Source: Azospirillum rugosum
GTDB lineage: Bacteria > Pseudomonadota > Alphaproteobacteria > Azospirillales > Azospirillaceae
DNA: 64,000 nt
Direction of reading: 5' to 3'
NCBI RefSeq assembly: GCF_017876155.1
Contig: NZ_JAGINP010000003.1
Location: 248,001-312,000, forward strand
Shown here: positions 27,625 through 38,611 of the stretch, piece by piece
Position numbering within the stretch: position 1 is the first letter of the stretch
Layout of the letters: each line of letters begins with the position of its first letter
Notes under the pieces: generated by a model
Database searches by the model: none
Told to the model about the DNA's origin: nothing
The model's input: the letters and a program-made list of their open reading frames with translations, nothing else
Position numbers and translations under genes: made by a program

Positions 27625-28905
27625 ATGGCAGACAGCCTTTCGGGACTCCACGGCTCCTTCCGGCGAACGGCCGCCTTGCGACGACGCCTATCCCATTGGC
27701 CGCTGCTGGGCGCCGCGCTGGCACTGGCCGCCTGCCAGCAGCAGGCCTCTTCCAAACCCGCCGCCCCGCCGCCCGCCCCGGTGACCGTCGCCAAGCCGGT
27801 GGTGAAGACGATCACCGAGCGGGACGATTTCACCGGCCGCTTCGACGCCGTCGCCGCCGTTGAGATCCGGGCGCGCGTCGGCGGCTACCTCGCGTCGGTG
27901 AACTTCACCGACGGCGCGCTGGTCAAGGCCGGCGACATGCTGTTCGTGATCGACCGCCGTCCCTACGAGGCGGCTTTCACCCAGGCGAACGCGGAGGTGA
28001 GCGCGGCGCAGACCCGGCTGGACTTCGCGCGGCAGGAACTGGACCGCACCGAACGGCTGGCCCGCTCCGGCAACGCGCCGGAGAGCAAGCTGGACGAGAA
28101 CCGCCAGAACTTCCTGGCCGGGCAGGCCGAGCTGAACGGCGCCCGTGCGGCGCTGGAGAAGGCCCGGCTGGACCTGGAGTTCACGCAGATCAAGTCGCCC
28201 ATCTCCGGCCGCATCGGGCGCAAGCTGGTGACCGAGGGCAACCTGATCAACGCCAACGCCACCTTGCTGACCACCGTCGTGGCGATCGACCCCATCTATT
28301 TCTACTTCGACGTCGACGAGCGCAGCTACGACGCCTATGTGCGGCAGGGCCAGAACACGGAGGGGGCGACCTCCCCGCCGGTCACCGTCTCGCTCGGCGA
28401 CGGCCGCGAGGCGCCGCGCGACGGCAAGCTGGACTTCATCGACAACCGCATCGACGAAGCGACCGGCACCATGCGCGTCCGGGCGATCCTGGACAACAAG
28501 GACATGCGCTACACGCCGGGCATGTTCGGCCGCATCAGCATCCCCGGCAGCGAGGCCTACCAGGGCGTGCTGATCCCGGACGAGGCGATCGGCGCCGACC
28601 AGGACCGCCGCTTCGTCTATGTGGTGGCCGAGGACGGGTCCCTGCACCAGCAGGTGGTGCGGCCGGGCCCGCGCATCGACGGGTACCGCGTGGTCCGCCA
28701 GGGGCTGACCGGCAGCGAGACCATCGTGGTCAACGGCATCCAGCGCATCCGGCCCGGCGCCAAGATCGCGCCGCAGCCGACGACCCTGCCGCCCACGCGG
28801 ACTGCTGGTAACGGCAATGGCAACGGCGGCGCCGGTCCGGGAACCACGGTGAAGGAAGGCGGCGAGAGCCAAGGAAGCAAGACGGCCAGCGGAGCCGCCC
28901 CATGA
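27625..28905 (+). CDS. RND efflux periplasmic adaptor (membrane fusion lipoprotein)
   Basis: The product has 426 aa. A lipoprotein signal peptide with lipobox LAAC (Cys37) is followed by the barrel-sandwich/lipoyl half (RARVGGYLASVNFTDG), an alpha-hairpin (AEVSAAQTRLDFARQELDRTE), the second lipoyl half (IKSPISGRIGRKLV) and beta-barrel domains. The C-terminus is a Gly/Asn-rich flexible tail (residues about 390-426). It belongs to the AcrA/MexA family. AGGGGGA precedes the ATG at 27625. It overlaps the pump gene by 4 bp. Substrate unknown. No outer-membrane channel or regulator gene is adjacent, so a TolC-type partner elsewhere is expected. Confidence 0.93.
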   Translation: MADSLSGLHGSFRRTAALRRRLSHWPLLGAALALAACQQQASSKPAAPPPAPVTVAKPVVKTITERDDFTGRFDAVAAVEIRARVGGYLASVNFTDGALVKAGDMLFVIDRRPYEAAFTQANAEVSAAQTRLDFARQELDRTERLARSGNAPESKLDENRQNFLAGQAELNGARAALEKARLDLEFTQIKSPISGRIGRKLVTEGNLINANATLLTTVVAIDPIYFYFDVDERSYDAYVRQGQNTEGATSPPVTVSLGDGREAPRDGKLDFIDNRIDEATGTMRVRAILDNKDMRYTPGMFGRISIPGSEAYQGVLIPDEAIGADQDRRFVYVVAEDGSLHQQVVRPGPRIDGYRVVRQGLTGSETIVVNGIQRIRPGAKIAPQPTTLPPTRTAGNGNGNGGAGPGTTVKEGGESQGSKTASGAAP

Positions 28906-31900
28906 GGTTCGCGCATTTCTTCGTTGACCGGCCGATCTTCGCCTCGGTGGTGTCGATCGTCATCGTGATCGTCGGCATGATCGCCTACACCGCCCTGCCG
29001 GTGTCGGAGTACCCGAGCATCGCGCCGCCGACCATCGTGGTGCGCGCCTCCTACCCCGGCGCCAACGCGGAGACGGTGTCCAACACCGTGGCGACCCCGC
29101 TGGAGCAGGAGATCAACGGGGTGGAGAACATGCTCTACATGTCCTCCTACTCCACCGGCGACGGCGCCATGGCGCTGACCATCACCTTCAAGCTGGGCAC
29201 CGACCTCGACACCGCGCAGGTGCTGGTGCAGAACCGCGTCGCCATCGCCACCCCCCGCCTGCCGGAGGAGGTGCGGCGGCTGGGCATCACCACGCGCAAA
29301 AGCTCGCCCGACCTGATGATGGTCGTGCACATGCTGGCGACGGAGCCGGGCTACGACCAGCTCTACATCTCCAACTACGCGCTGCTGCGGGTGCGCGATT
29401 CCCTGCTCCGGCTGGACGGCGTCGGCGACCTGACGGTCTTCGGGTCGCGCGAATACTCGCTGCGCGTCTGGCTGGATCCGGAAAGGATGGCGACGCTGGG
29501 CCTGACCGGCGGCGACGTCGTGAAGGCGTTGCAGGAGCAGAACGTCCAGGTGTCCGGCGGCGCGCTGGGGCAGGAGCCGGCACCGAGCGACAACGCCTTT
29601 CAGTTCACGGTGACGACCCAGGGACGCTTCGACGACCTGCGCCAGTTCCGCAACGTCATCGTGAAGTCCACCCCCGACGGGCGGCTGATCCGCGTGCAGG
29701 ACGTGGCGCGGGTGGAGATGGGGGCGCGGGAGTACATCACCAACAGCTACCTGAACGGCCAGCCGGCGGTGGCGCTGGCCATCTTCCAGCGGCCGGGGAC
29801 GAACGCGCTCGCCGCGTCCCAGGAGATCATCGCGAAGATGGAGGAGCTGAAGCGCGACTTCCCCAAGGGGATCGACTACCGCATCGTCTACAACCCGACG
29901 GAGTTCATCAGCGAATCCGTGGCGGAGGTCTACAAGACGCTGTACGAGGCGGTGGCCCTGGTGGCGCTGGTCGTGCTGATCTTCCTGCAGAGCTGGCGCG
30001 CCTCCCTGATCCCGATCCTGGCGATCCCGGTGTCGCTGATCGGCACCTTCGCGGTGATGGCGGCGCTTGGCTTCACGCTGAACGTGCTGACCCTGTTCGG
30101 GCTGGTGCTCGCCATCGGCATCGTGGTGGACGACGCCATCGTGGTGGTGGAGAACATCGAGCGCAACATCGCCCAGGGACTGTCGCCGCGCGACGCCGCG
30201 CATGAGACGATGGACGAGGTCGGCACCGCCGTCATCGCCATCGCCATCGTTCTGTCGGCGGTCTTCATCCCCACCGCCTTCATCCCCGGCATCTCCGGCC
30301 AGTTCTACAAGCAGTTCGCGCTGACCATCGCGGTCGCCACGCTGCTGTCGGCCTTCAACTCCCTGACGCTGTCGCCGGCGCTGGGCGCCATCCTGCTGAA
30401 GCCGCACCAGGAGCACCACGAGCGGCGCGGGCCGGCGCGGTTCCTGGGCTGGTTCGCGGATCGCTTCAACCGCGGCTTCGACCGCATGGGCAACGGCTAC
30501 GCCGGCTCCACGCGCTTCCTGGTGCGGCGCAAGGGGATCATGCTGGGGGTCTATGTCCTGCTGATGGCCGGGACCGTGTATTTGACGACCAGCGTGCCGA
30601 CCGGCTTCATCCCGCAGCTCGACCGCGGCTACGCCATCGTGGTGGTCCAGCTGCCGGACGGCTCCGCCCTGTCGCGCACCGACGCGGTGGTGCGCCGCGC
30701 GTCGGAGATCATCAAGGAGACGCCCGGCGTGCGGAACGCGGTGGCCTTCGCCGGCTTCTCCGGCGCCACCTTCACCAACGCCACCAACTCCGGCGTCATC
30801 TTCGCGAGCTTCGAGCCCTTTGAGGAGCGGGTGCACAACCACCTGCCGGCGAGCGCCATCATCGGGAACCTGTACGGCCGGCTCCAGTCGATCCAGGAGG
30901 CCTTCATCATCGCCATCCCGCCGCCGGCGGTGCCGGGCATCGGCAATTCCGGCGGCTTCAAGTTGCAGCTGGAGGACCGCGGCGGCATCGGGGTGCGCGC
31001 CCTGCTCGCGTCGGCCTACGAGGTGATGGGCAAGGCGCAGGGCACGCCGGGGCTGGTCGGCGTCTTCACCACCTTCACCGGCAACGCGCCGCAGCTGTAC
31101 CTGGAGATCGACCGCGTCAAGGCGCAGATGCTGAACGTGCCGATCGCCAACGTGTTCGAGGCGTTGCAGGTCAACCTGGGGTCGGCCTACGTCAACGACT
31201 TCAACGCCTTCGGCCGCGTCTACCAGGTGCGTGCCCAGGCCGACCAGGCCTACCGCATGGACCGGGAGGACATCGAGCGGCTGAAGGTGCGCAGCGCCAA
31301 CGGCGCGCTGGTGCCGCTGGGCACACTGGTCAACATCGTGGACGTGGCCGGGCCGGACCTCGTCCAGCGCTACAACATGTACCCGTCGGTGCCCCTGCAG
31401 GGCAACGCGGCCCCCGGCGTGTCGTCGGGACAGGCGCTGGAGACCATGGCCGGGCTGACGCGGGACACGGTGCCGCCCGGCGTGTCCTTCGAATGGACGG
31501 AGCTGGCCTTCCAGCAGAGCCAGACCGGCAACACGGCCATCTACATCTTCGCGCTGGCGGTGCTGTTCGCCTTCCTGGCGCTGGCGGCGCAGTACGAGAG
31601 CTGGTCGTTGCCGCTCGCCATCATCCTGATCGTGCCGATGAGCGTGCTGTCGGCGATGGTCGGCGTGTCGATCCGCGGGCTGGACAACAACATCCTGGTG
31701 CAGGTCGGCCTGATCGTGCTGATCGGGCTGGCCGCCAAGAACGCCATCCTGATCGTGGAGTTCGCCCGCCAGCTGGAGGCGGAGGGGCGGTCCACCGTGG
31801 ACGCGGTGGTGGAGGCCTGCCGGCTGCGCCTGCGCCCGATCCTGATGACGGCCTTCGCCTTCATTCTGGGCGTGCTGCCGCTGGTCATCGCCACCGGGCC

Positions 31901-32075
31901 GGGGGCGGAGATGCGCCAGGCGCTGGGCACCGCGGTGTTCGCCGGTATGCTGGGCGTCACCTTCTTCGGCCTGTTCCTCACCCCGGTGTTCTACGTGACC
32001 ATCCGCCGGCTGGTCAGCGGCCGGCAACAGGCCGCGCCGGCCAAGCGGGATCACGCCCCGGCACCGGGCGAGTGA
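28902..32075 (+). CDS. RND multidrug efflux pump, inner-membrane subunit (AcrB-like)
   Basis: The product has 1057 aa, the normal HAE1 family length. It starts with the typical FFVDRPIFASVVSIVIVIVG helix. Twelve membrane helices and two large periplasmic loops are evident. The proton-relay aspartates are present in LAIGIVVDDAIVVVENIERN (helix 4), and the helix-10 Lys lies in LIGLAAKNAILIVEF. It exports amphipathic compounds together with the adaptor encoded upstream, which it overlaps by 4 bp (ATGA at 28902). The C-terminal tail is short and charged. No neighbouring gene indicates the substrate. Confidence 0.95.
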   Translation: MRFAHFFVDRPIFASVVSIVIVIVGMIAYTALPVSEYPSIAPPTIVVRASYPGANAETVSNTVATPLEQEINGVENMLYMSSYSTGDGAMALTITFKLGTDLDTAQVLVQNRVAIATPRLPEEVRRLGITTRKSSPDLMMVVHMLATEPGYDQLYISNYALLRVRDSLLRLDGVGDLTVFGSREYSLRVWLDPERMATLGLTGGDVVKALQEQNVQVSGGALGQEPAPSDNAFQFTVTTQGRFDDLRQFRNVIVKSTPDGRLIRVQDVARVEMGAREYITNSYLNGQPAVALAIFQRPGTNALAASQEIIAKMEELKRDFPKGIDYRIVYNPTEFISESVAEVYKTLYEAVALVALVVLIFLQSWRASLIPILAIPVSLIGTFAVMAALGFTLNVLTLFGLVLAIGIVVDDAIVVVENIERNIAQGLSPRDAAHETMDEVGTAVIAIAIVLSAVFIPTAFIPGISGQFYKQFALTIAVATLLSAFNSLTLSPALGAILLKPHQEHHERRGPARFLGWFADRFNRGFDRMGNGYAGSTRFLVRRKGIMLGVYVLLMAGTVYLTTSVPTGFIPQLDRGYAIVVVQLPDGSALSRTDAVVRRASEIIKETPGVRNAVAFAGFSGATFTNATNSGVIFASFEPFEERVHNHLPASAIIGNLYGRLQSIQEAFIIAIPPPAVPGIGNSGGFKLQLEDRGGIGVRALLASAYEVMGKAQGTPGLVGVFTTFTGNAPQLYLEIDRVKAQMLNVPIANVFEALQVNLGSAYVNDFNAFGRVYQVRAQADQAYRMDREDIERLKVRSANGALVPLGTLVNIVDVAGPDLVQRYNMYPSVPLQGNAAPGVSSGQALETMAGLTRDTVPPGVSFEWTELAFQQSQTGNTAIYIFALAVLFAFLALAAQYESWSLPLAIILIVPMSVLSAMVGVSIRGLDNNILVQVGLIVLIGLAAKNAILIVEFARQLEAEGRSTVDAVVEACRLRLRPILMTAFAFILGVLPLVIATGPGAEMRQALGTAVFAGMLGVTFFGLFLTPVFYVTIRRLVSGRQQAAPAKRDHAPAPGE

Positions 32076-32091
32076 ATCCAGTTGCCGCCAT

Positions 32092-32114
32092 CCCTCTTCC
32101 CGGAGGGGAGAGGG
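32092..32114. repeat. Single-arm hairpin relic of the subtype 2 repeat
   Basis: CCCTCTTCCC-GGA-GGGGAGAGGG forms a 10-bp stem with one G-U pair and a 3-nt loop, 17 bp after the RND pump stop. It matches one arm of the repeats at 22696 and 42245. No T-run follows. It may serve as a transcript end or stabiliser. Confidence 0.5.
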
Positions 32115-32261
32115 AAATACGGAAGACCTTTCATCTTGAAAATCGCTTCGAAATCGTCGGAAGATCCCCGCACTTCGCGGTGATAAAATCGCGCCCCGCC
32201 CGCGACGGCGCGCGCGGGGCGGCGATTCCGGCTTACCCTGTCGGCGTGGCCGCAACGGGGG

Positions 32262-33491
32262 ATGTCCGTGACCTCTTCATTCACCTCTTCCGAACTGCTT
32301 CGGTTCGAAAGCCTTGGCGACAACTGCGAGTTCGGGTTCGTCCTGCGCCGGCACGCCTGCGAGGCGGGCAGCCTGTTCCGTTGGGCGGCGATGAAGCCCG
32401 ACCAGCTGCTCAGCCTGCTGCGGGCGAATTTCACCGACTTCTACCGGTTCGAGAATCTGGCCCCGCTGCGCACCAACATGGTGCTGGACGCCCCCTACGG
32501 CATCGGCTGGCACACGGACCTGAAGTCGGAGGTCGCCAGCGGGCGGCTCCACTACCGGGACGACGAGGCCACGCGGCGCAAGCTGCACCGCAAGGAGGTG
32601 CGCAAGCTGCAATACCTCCTGTCCAAGTTCGCCGCCCGCCTGCGACTGGGAGGAGTCATCTACGTCCTCAAGTCGAACGGCGGGATCGCGCCGGACACCG
32701 TGGACGGCATCCTCGACGAACTGACCGCGCTGGCCGGGCACACGGACTTCGCCCTGCTGGAGGTCCAGGCGTCCGACGATCCGGCGCGGATCGGCACCGT
32801 CGAACGGCGCGGGCCGCAAAGGCTCCGCGGCTACGTCTCGCGCTTCGCCGCCTATCAGAAGGCGGACGACGTGGACGCCGAGGCCTGGACGCGCATCATG
32901 GACGGCGCCCGGCACCTGTACCCCTGCCCCGACTGGTCCCGGCGCCTCGCCGACCTCCATGTCGAGTCCGTGGACGGTGGAATCCAGCTCGCCTTCCCGA
33001 TCGACGCGTCGCAGGATCTGAACAAGCCCATCATGGGCGACCTGCGCGCCGGCATGGCCCGGCTGCTGAACGGGAACCAGTGGTGCCGCGTGTTCGGCGA
33101 CAACTTCCGCCTCCACGGGCCGAACCCGGACCGTCCGGGCAACGCCCTGCGCTGGACCGGCGTGTACCCGCCGGGGCCCTTCCAGCTCTCCGCCACCGCA
33201 AGGTGCCCGGTGTCGGATTCCGTCCCCCTGCGCCTGTCCGTTCACATCCACAAGGACGACGGAACGCTGGTCGCGGAGGAGGAGCTTCAGGCCCAGCCCG
33301 GCCGGGCCGGGGAGATCGCCCTGCTCTGCCCCGTCGGCGGCCAGCCCCTGACCATCACCATCACCGTGAACGCGGCCCGGGCGCTGCAAACCGGGGAGCG
33401 GGCGGTCGTCGACCTGACGCCGCCCGGCCTCCATCCAGATTTGCCCGCGCCCAAGCTCGACCTCATGGCGGCCCGCGCCGTGGCCGCGTGA
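32262..33491 (+). CDS. Uncharacterised protein with DUF1796-like (papain-like fold) N-terminal pattern
   Basis: The product has 409 aa, no signal peptide and no membrane helix. The N-terminal part (about 1-240) has FESLGDNCEFGFVLRR with Cys22, an Arg-Trp pair at 40-41 and a later HRKEVRKLQYLLSKF followed by GGVIYVLKSN. This order resembles the DUF1796 family of putative papain-like peptidases, but the match is by pattern only. The C-terminal 140 residues look like a beta-sandwich (LRLSVHIHKDDGTLVAEEEL). The stop overlaps the GTG of an exported SGNH hydrolase by 4 bp, so the two are co-translated and may act together on a cell-surface glycan or glycolipid. No function is established. Confidence 0.75.
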   Translation: MSVTSSFTSSELLRFESLGDNCEFGFVLRRHACEAGSLFRWAAMKPDQLLSLLRANFTDFYRFENLAPLRTNMVLDAPYGIGWHTDLKSEVASGRLHYRDDEATRRKLHRKEVRKLQYLLSKFAARLRLGGVIYVLKSNGGIAPDTVDGILDELTALAGHTDFALLEVQASDDPARIGTVERRGPQRLRGYVSRFAAYQKADDVDAEAWTRIMDGARHLYPCPDWSRRLADLHVESVDGGIQLAFPIDASQDLNKPIMGDLRAGMARLLNGNQWCRVFGDNFRLHGPNPDRPGNALRWTGVYPPGPFQLSATARCPVSDSVPLRLSVHIHKDDGTLVAEEELQAQPGRAGEIALLCPVGGQPLTITITVNAARALQTGERAVVDLTPPGLHPDLPAPKLDLMAARAVAA

Positions 33492-34192
33492 ACCGTTCCG
33501 TCCGCGCCGCCCTGCTCCTGCTCGGCGCCGGACTCGCGGCGCTTCCCGCCGGCGTCGCCCTTGCGGACCCCGCCGACGTGCCGGTCGAGCCGCGCAGCCA
33601 GCCGCCCTATCCCGACTGGATGAGCACGCTGATCGGCACGCTGCGGCAGCGCGACCCGCCGGCGATCCTGATGGGCGACTCCCTGGTCGCGGGCTGGCCG
33701 AAGGATCTTGCCGGCACGCTGTTCGACGCCGAGCCGGTGAATTTCGGGGCCGGCGGCGACACGACGGCCAACCTGCTCTGGCGCGTGCGGACCGCCTTCG
33801 GCCGGGGCATGGCGCTCCGCTCCGCCCTGCTGCTGGTCGGCACCAACGACCTGCCGAAACGCGCGCCCGAGGCCATCGCCGGCACCATCGGCGACATCCT
33901 GTCCACCATCCGCGCCGACGCCCCCCGGGCCTGCGTCACCGTGGTCGCCCTGCTGCCCCGCCGCGACGGCGGGACTGCCTACGCCACCAAGATCCGGGCG
34001 ATCAACGACCGCCTGCGCAGCATGGCCTCGCCCCGCGTGCGCGTCATCGACGCGTCCGCCCCGCTTCGGGAGCGCTGCCCAGCGACCGGCCCCTGCGACC
34101 TCTACAAGGACTCCGTCCACCTGACCCGCACCGGCTATGAACTGGTGACCGACGCCGTGCGGCGCGCCCAGCAGCAGGCCCCCTGCTCTTAA
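33488..34192 (+). CDS. Exported SGNH/GDSL-type hydrolase
   Basis: The product has 234 aa. A Sec signal peptide covers about residues 1-26 (LLLLGAGLAALPAGVALA). All four SGNH blocks are present: GDSL (63-66, nucleophile Ser65), the block II glycine in NFGAGGD, GTND (118-121) and DSVH (208-211) as the catalytic Asp-His pair. The family removes acyl groups from lipids, glycans or peptidoglycan in the envelope. Two cysteine pairs near the C-terminus could form disulfides. The GTG start at 33488 overlaps the preceding gene's stop (GTGA), a coupling that also fixes the start. The substrate cannot be read. Confidence 0.88.
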   Translation: MNRSVRAALLLLGAGLAALPAGVALADPADVPVEPRSQPPYPDWMSTLIGTLRQRDPPAILMGDSLVAGWPKDLAGTLFDAEPVNFGAGGDTTANLLWRVRTAFGRGMALRSALLLVGTNDLPKRAPEAIAGTIGDILSTIRADAPRACVTVVALLPRRDGGTAYATKIRAINDRLRSMASPRVRVIDASAPLRERCPATGPCDLYKDSVHLTRTGYELVTDAVRRAQQQAPCS

Positions 34193-34557
34193 CTGCGGCA
34201 GCCTGCAATTATCGGACGCGAACTCCCGCTGTGATCGTGAGCTTTGGCGGTTTGCTGCTTCGCCGGTTTGGCAGCCTGTGCGGCGTCGGCGATTCAACAG
34301 ACTTTTGGCCGGCCGACATTGACATGGCACAGTGGATGGCAAAATGTCTTGTGCACTGGTGAAATGATCAAATCAACATTCCGGCATAAAGATACGGAAT
34401 GCCGAAAGATTATACCGAATATCAGGGTACATACCCATCGTGAAAGTGGGGGCCGATCGCCCAAATACAGTGTGACGGCTCCCATTTTTGGCCAGGAAAT
34501 TTATCTTGCCTTGCGCAACAATCCTACCTTCGCCTGATTTTTGGGGGATTGCCTGCC
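34193..34557. other. 365-bp intergenic region, markedly AT-richer than surroundings
   Basis: No gene is supported here. A 97-codon open frame exists at 34244-34537 but has no ribosome site and unlike codon use. The DNA is clearly AT-richer than the rest of the window (stretches such as TTATACCGAATATCAGGGTA). It should hold the promoter of the FGE-sulfatase pair, and might mark an insertion boundary. GGGGGA lies 10 nt before the ATG at 34558. Confidence 0.6.
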
Positions 34558-35544
34558 ATGGCCGCTGTCACCCCGCGACCGACGGTCCACCCCTCTCGCA
34601 GGCCCTCTCCGGATTCCGGAATGGTGTGGATTGCTGGTGGCACATTCCGCATGGGCTCCGAAAGACATTATCCGGAGGAGGCGCCGGTCCACCGGGTGAG
34701 CATGGATGGCTTCTGGATCGACCGGACACCGGTCACCAACCGTCAGTTCCGGCGCTTCGTCGAGGCCACGGGCCACATCACCGTGGCGGAGCGGCCGCCG
34801 GACCCCAGGGACTACCCTGGCGCCCTGCCGCACATGCTCAAGGCCGGGTCCCTCGTCTTCAGCCCGCCGCCTCATCCGGTTCCGCTGGACGACCTGCGCC
34901 GATGGTGGACGTTCACCTTCGGCGCCAGCTGGCGGCGTCCTTACGGGCGGGACTCCTCGATCCGGGGCCTGGAGGATCATCCGGTGGTGCATGTCGCCTA
35001 TGCCGACGCGGACGCCTATGCGGCCTGGGCCGGCAAGAGCCTGCCGACGGAAGCCGAATGGGAATACGCGGCCCGCGGCGGCCTCGATGGCGCCGAGTTC
35101 GCCTGGGGCGACGAACTCACGCCCGGCGGTCGGCACATGGCCAACACCTGGCAGGGCGCCTTCCCGCACCGGAACACGCGCGAGGACGGGTACGAGCGGA
35201 CATCGCCGGTCATGGCCTACCCGCCGAACGGCTACGGCTTGTACGACATGATCGGCAACGTATGGGAATGGACATCCGACTGGTACGAGCCGGGGCATCC
35301 GGCCGCCGCGGCCAAGCCTTGCTGCATTCCGCAGAACCCGCGCGGCGGGCGCGAGGAGGCGAGCCATGACCCAGGTCAGCCGGCGATCCGGATACCGCGC
35401 AAGGTGGTGAAGGGCGGCTCGCACCTGTGCGCCCCGAGCTATTGCCGCCGCTACCGCCCGGCCGCCCGCCAACCGGAGCCGATCGACACGTCCATGAGTC
35501 ACGTCGGCTTCCGGTGCGTCGTCCGGACCACGACCGCCCCGTGA
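34558..35544 (+). CDS. Formylglycine-generating enzyme (sulfatase-modifying factor, SUMF1-like)
   Basis: The product has 328 aa. It oxidises a cysteine in the CxPxR/CxAxR motif of sulfatases to formylglycine, using O2 and copper. The FGE-sulfatase fold is recognised from MVWIAGGTFRMGSE, TPVTNRQFRRFV, LPTEAEWEYAARGG, NVWEWTSDWY and the C-terminal HVGFRCV. The two active-site cysteines of aerobic FGE are present at 291 and 296 (GGSHLCAPSYCRRYRPAAR). No signal peptide is seen, so it acts in the cytoplasm. Its client is almost certainly the sulfatase 32 bp downstream. The ATG at 34558 is preferred over a TTG at 34549. Confidence 0.92.
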   Translation: MAAVTPRPTVHPSRRPSPDSGMVWIAGGTFRMGSERHYPEEAPVHRVSMDGFWIDRTPVTNRQFRRFVEATGHITVAERPPDPRDYPGALPHMLKAGSLVFSPPPHPVPLDDLRRWWTFTFGASWRRPYGRDSSIRGLEDHPVVHVAYADADAYAAWAGKSLPTEAEWEYAARGGLDGAEFAWGDELTPGGRHMANTWQGAFPHRNTREDGYERTSPVMAYPPNGYGLYDMIGNVWEWTSDWYEPGHPAAAAKPCCIPQNPRGGREEASHDPGQPAIRIPRKVVKGGSHLCAPSYCRRYRPAARQPEPIDTSMSHVGFRCVVRTTTAP

Positions 35545-35576
35545 ATGCCGGCCTCGAACAACGGTGGAGGAAGGTG

Positions 35577-37220
<1,644 letters not shown>

Positions 37221-37225
37221 TCAAC

Positions 37226-37264
37226 CACGGCACCCCGGCACGGCACCCCGGCACGGCACCCCGG
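37226..37264. repeat. Three perfect 13-bp tandem repeats
   Basis: CACGGCACCCCGG is repeated three times without change, starting 6 bp after the sulfatase stop, between convergent genes (sulfatase and ROK regulator). It could be a short polymorphic minisatellite; no function is evident. Confidence 0.85.
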
Positions 37265-37363
37265 TCGTCATCCATGTCGGGTGGCGGCCGGGTTTGCCGC
37301 TGATCGGCTGCCATTCGAGCGCCGTCGCACCTGTGTTGCGGCGCTTGCATCCATTCGGTACGC

Positions 37364-38542
37364 TTAACGGCGCAGCAACTCTTCCACCGGCATTGGCGCC
37401 GACAGGAAGCCTTCCATCGCCAGCGCGATGCCGCCCATCGGCACCGCGTCCGGTCCGAGCGGCGACACCACCAGCCGCAGGTCGCGCCGCAGCGGTTCCA
37501 GCGCGTGGCGCTCCAGCGCCCGGTTCAGCGCCGGCAGGAAGACGTCGGCGGCCACGGACAGGTTGCCGCCCAGCACCGCCAGCGCCGGGTTCATCAGGTT
37601 GACCATGTGCGACAGGGCGACGCCCAGCCGCTCCCCCACCTCGTCCAGCAGGGCGGTCACCACCGGGTCGCCGTCCCGCGCCGCCGCGGTGACGGCGGCG
37701 AGGTCCGGCAGGTCCCGTCCGCGCTCCGCCGCCTGGGCGAGGATGGCGGATTCCGACACGTAGGTTTCCAGGCAGCCGCGCTTGCCGCAGCCGCAGGGGC
37801 GGCCGTCCGGCACCACCGTGACGTGCCCGACCTCGCCTGCGAAGCCCTGGGCGCCGCGGTAGAGCCGCCCGCCCAGGAACAGCCCGCCGCCGACGCCGGA
37901 ATGGCCGGTCAGGTAGACGAAGTCCTCCACGTCGCGGCAGACGCCGAACAGCCGCTCCGCCATCGCCGCCGCCTTGGTGTCGTTGTCGATGTAGACGGGC
38001 GCGCCCAGCGCCGCCTCCAGCCGGGCGCGGATCGGCGTGTCGCGCCAGCCGAGGTTCGGGGCCAGCACCAGCCGCCCCTCCCGGTCCATCAGCGCCGGAA
38101 TGCCGACCCCAACGCCGCGCACGGTCAACCCCTCACCGCTCGCCGCCACGGCCCGGTCGATGCCCTGGTGCAGCAGGTCCGCCGCCGTGCCGATGTCCGT
38201 GCTGCCGGGGATCTGCACATGCTCCAGCACCGTGCCGGCGAGCGTGGTGGTGACGATGCGGATCGTCCGCGGCTCCAGCCGAGCGCCGACCAGCAGACCG
38301 GCCGAGGGCGCGATGACCAGCGCCGTTTCCGGCCGCCCGATTCGCCGGGCGCGCGGCCCCTCCGTCCGTTCCACCAGCCCGTCGTCGAGCAGCTGCGTCA
38401 CCACCGCCGAGGTCGTCGCCTTGTCCAGCCCCGTCAGCCGGCCAAGCTCCGCCTGCGAGGCGTTGGGGTTCTCGCGCAGCGCGTGGAACACCCGGATGAC
38501 GTTGAGACGCCGGATCGCGGCCGAGTTCACCCGTGGCGCCAT
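37364..38542 (-). CDS. ROK-family transcriptional repressor (XylR/NagC-like)
   Basis: The product has 392 aa. The N-terminal helix-turn-helix (about 10-75) contains ASQAELGRLTGLDKATTSAVV. The ROK sugar-kinase-like domain has the zinc-binding signature CGCGKRGCLE and EVGHVTVVPDG. The sugar-sensing fold lacks a clear kinase function in such regulators. The ATG at 38542 is preferred to the GTG at 38548 because GGAGG sits 5 nt before it. The gene diverges from the pentose operon, so it should repress that operon and be released by a pentose such as xylose; this is inferred from position. Confidence 0.93.
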   Translation of the reverse strand: MAPRVNSAAIRRLNVIRVFHALRENPNASQAELGRLTGLDKATTSAVVTQLLDDGLVERTEGPRARRIGRPETALVIAPSAGLLVGARLEPRTIRIVTTTLAGTVLEHVQIPGSTDIGTAADLLHQGIDRAVAASGEGLTVRGVGVGIPALMDREGRLVLAPNLGWRDTPIRARLEAALGAPVYIDNDTKAAAMAERLFGVCRDVEDFVYLTGHSGVGGGLFLGGRLYRGAQGFAGEVGHVTVVPDGRPCGCGKRGCLETYVSESAILAQAAERGRDLPDLAAVTAAARDGDPVVTALLDEVGERLGVALSHMVNLMNPALAVLGGNLSVAADVFLPALNRALERHALEPLRRDLRLVVSPLGPDAVPMGGIALAMEGFLSAPMPVEELLRR

Positions 38543-38611
38543 GCCCACCTCCCCCCTTTTCCCGCTCTGGCGGCGGTTCTACCCCAAAAAGCCTATTCCC
38601 ATGAGTCCGTG

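Noticed and set aside
28617..32255. A 1,212-codon open frame on the minus strand opposite the RND pump gene.
   Set aside because: It mirrors the codon pattern of the pump gene, has His/Gln/Arg/Val-rich composition without any known fold, and no ribosome site. Long antisense frames are expected at this GC content; similar cases opposite clpB (60003-62903), xylA/xylB (44471-47536) and the multi-PAS kinase (6880-9906) were rejected for the same reason.
34244..34537. A 97-codon plus-strand frame in the AT-rich gap before the FGE gene.
   Set aside because: No ribosome site, no family resemblance and codon use unlike real genes here.
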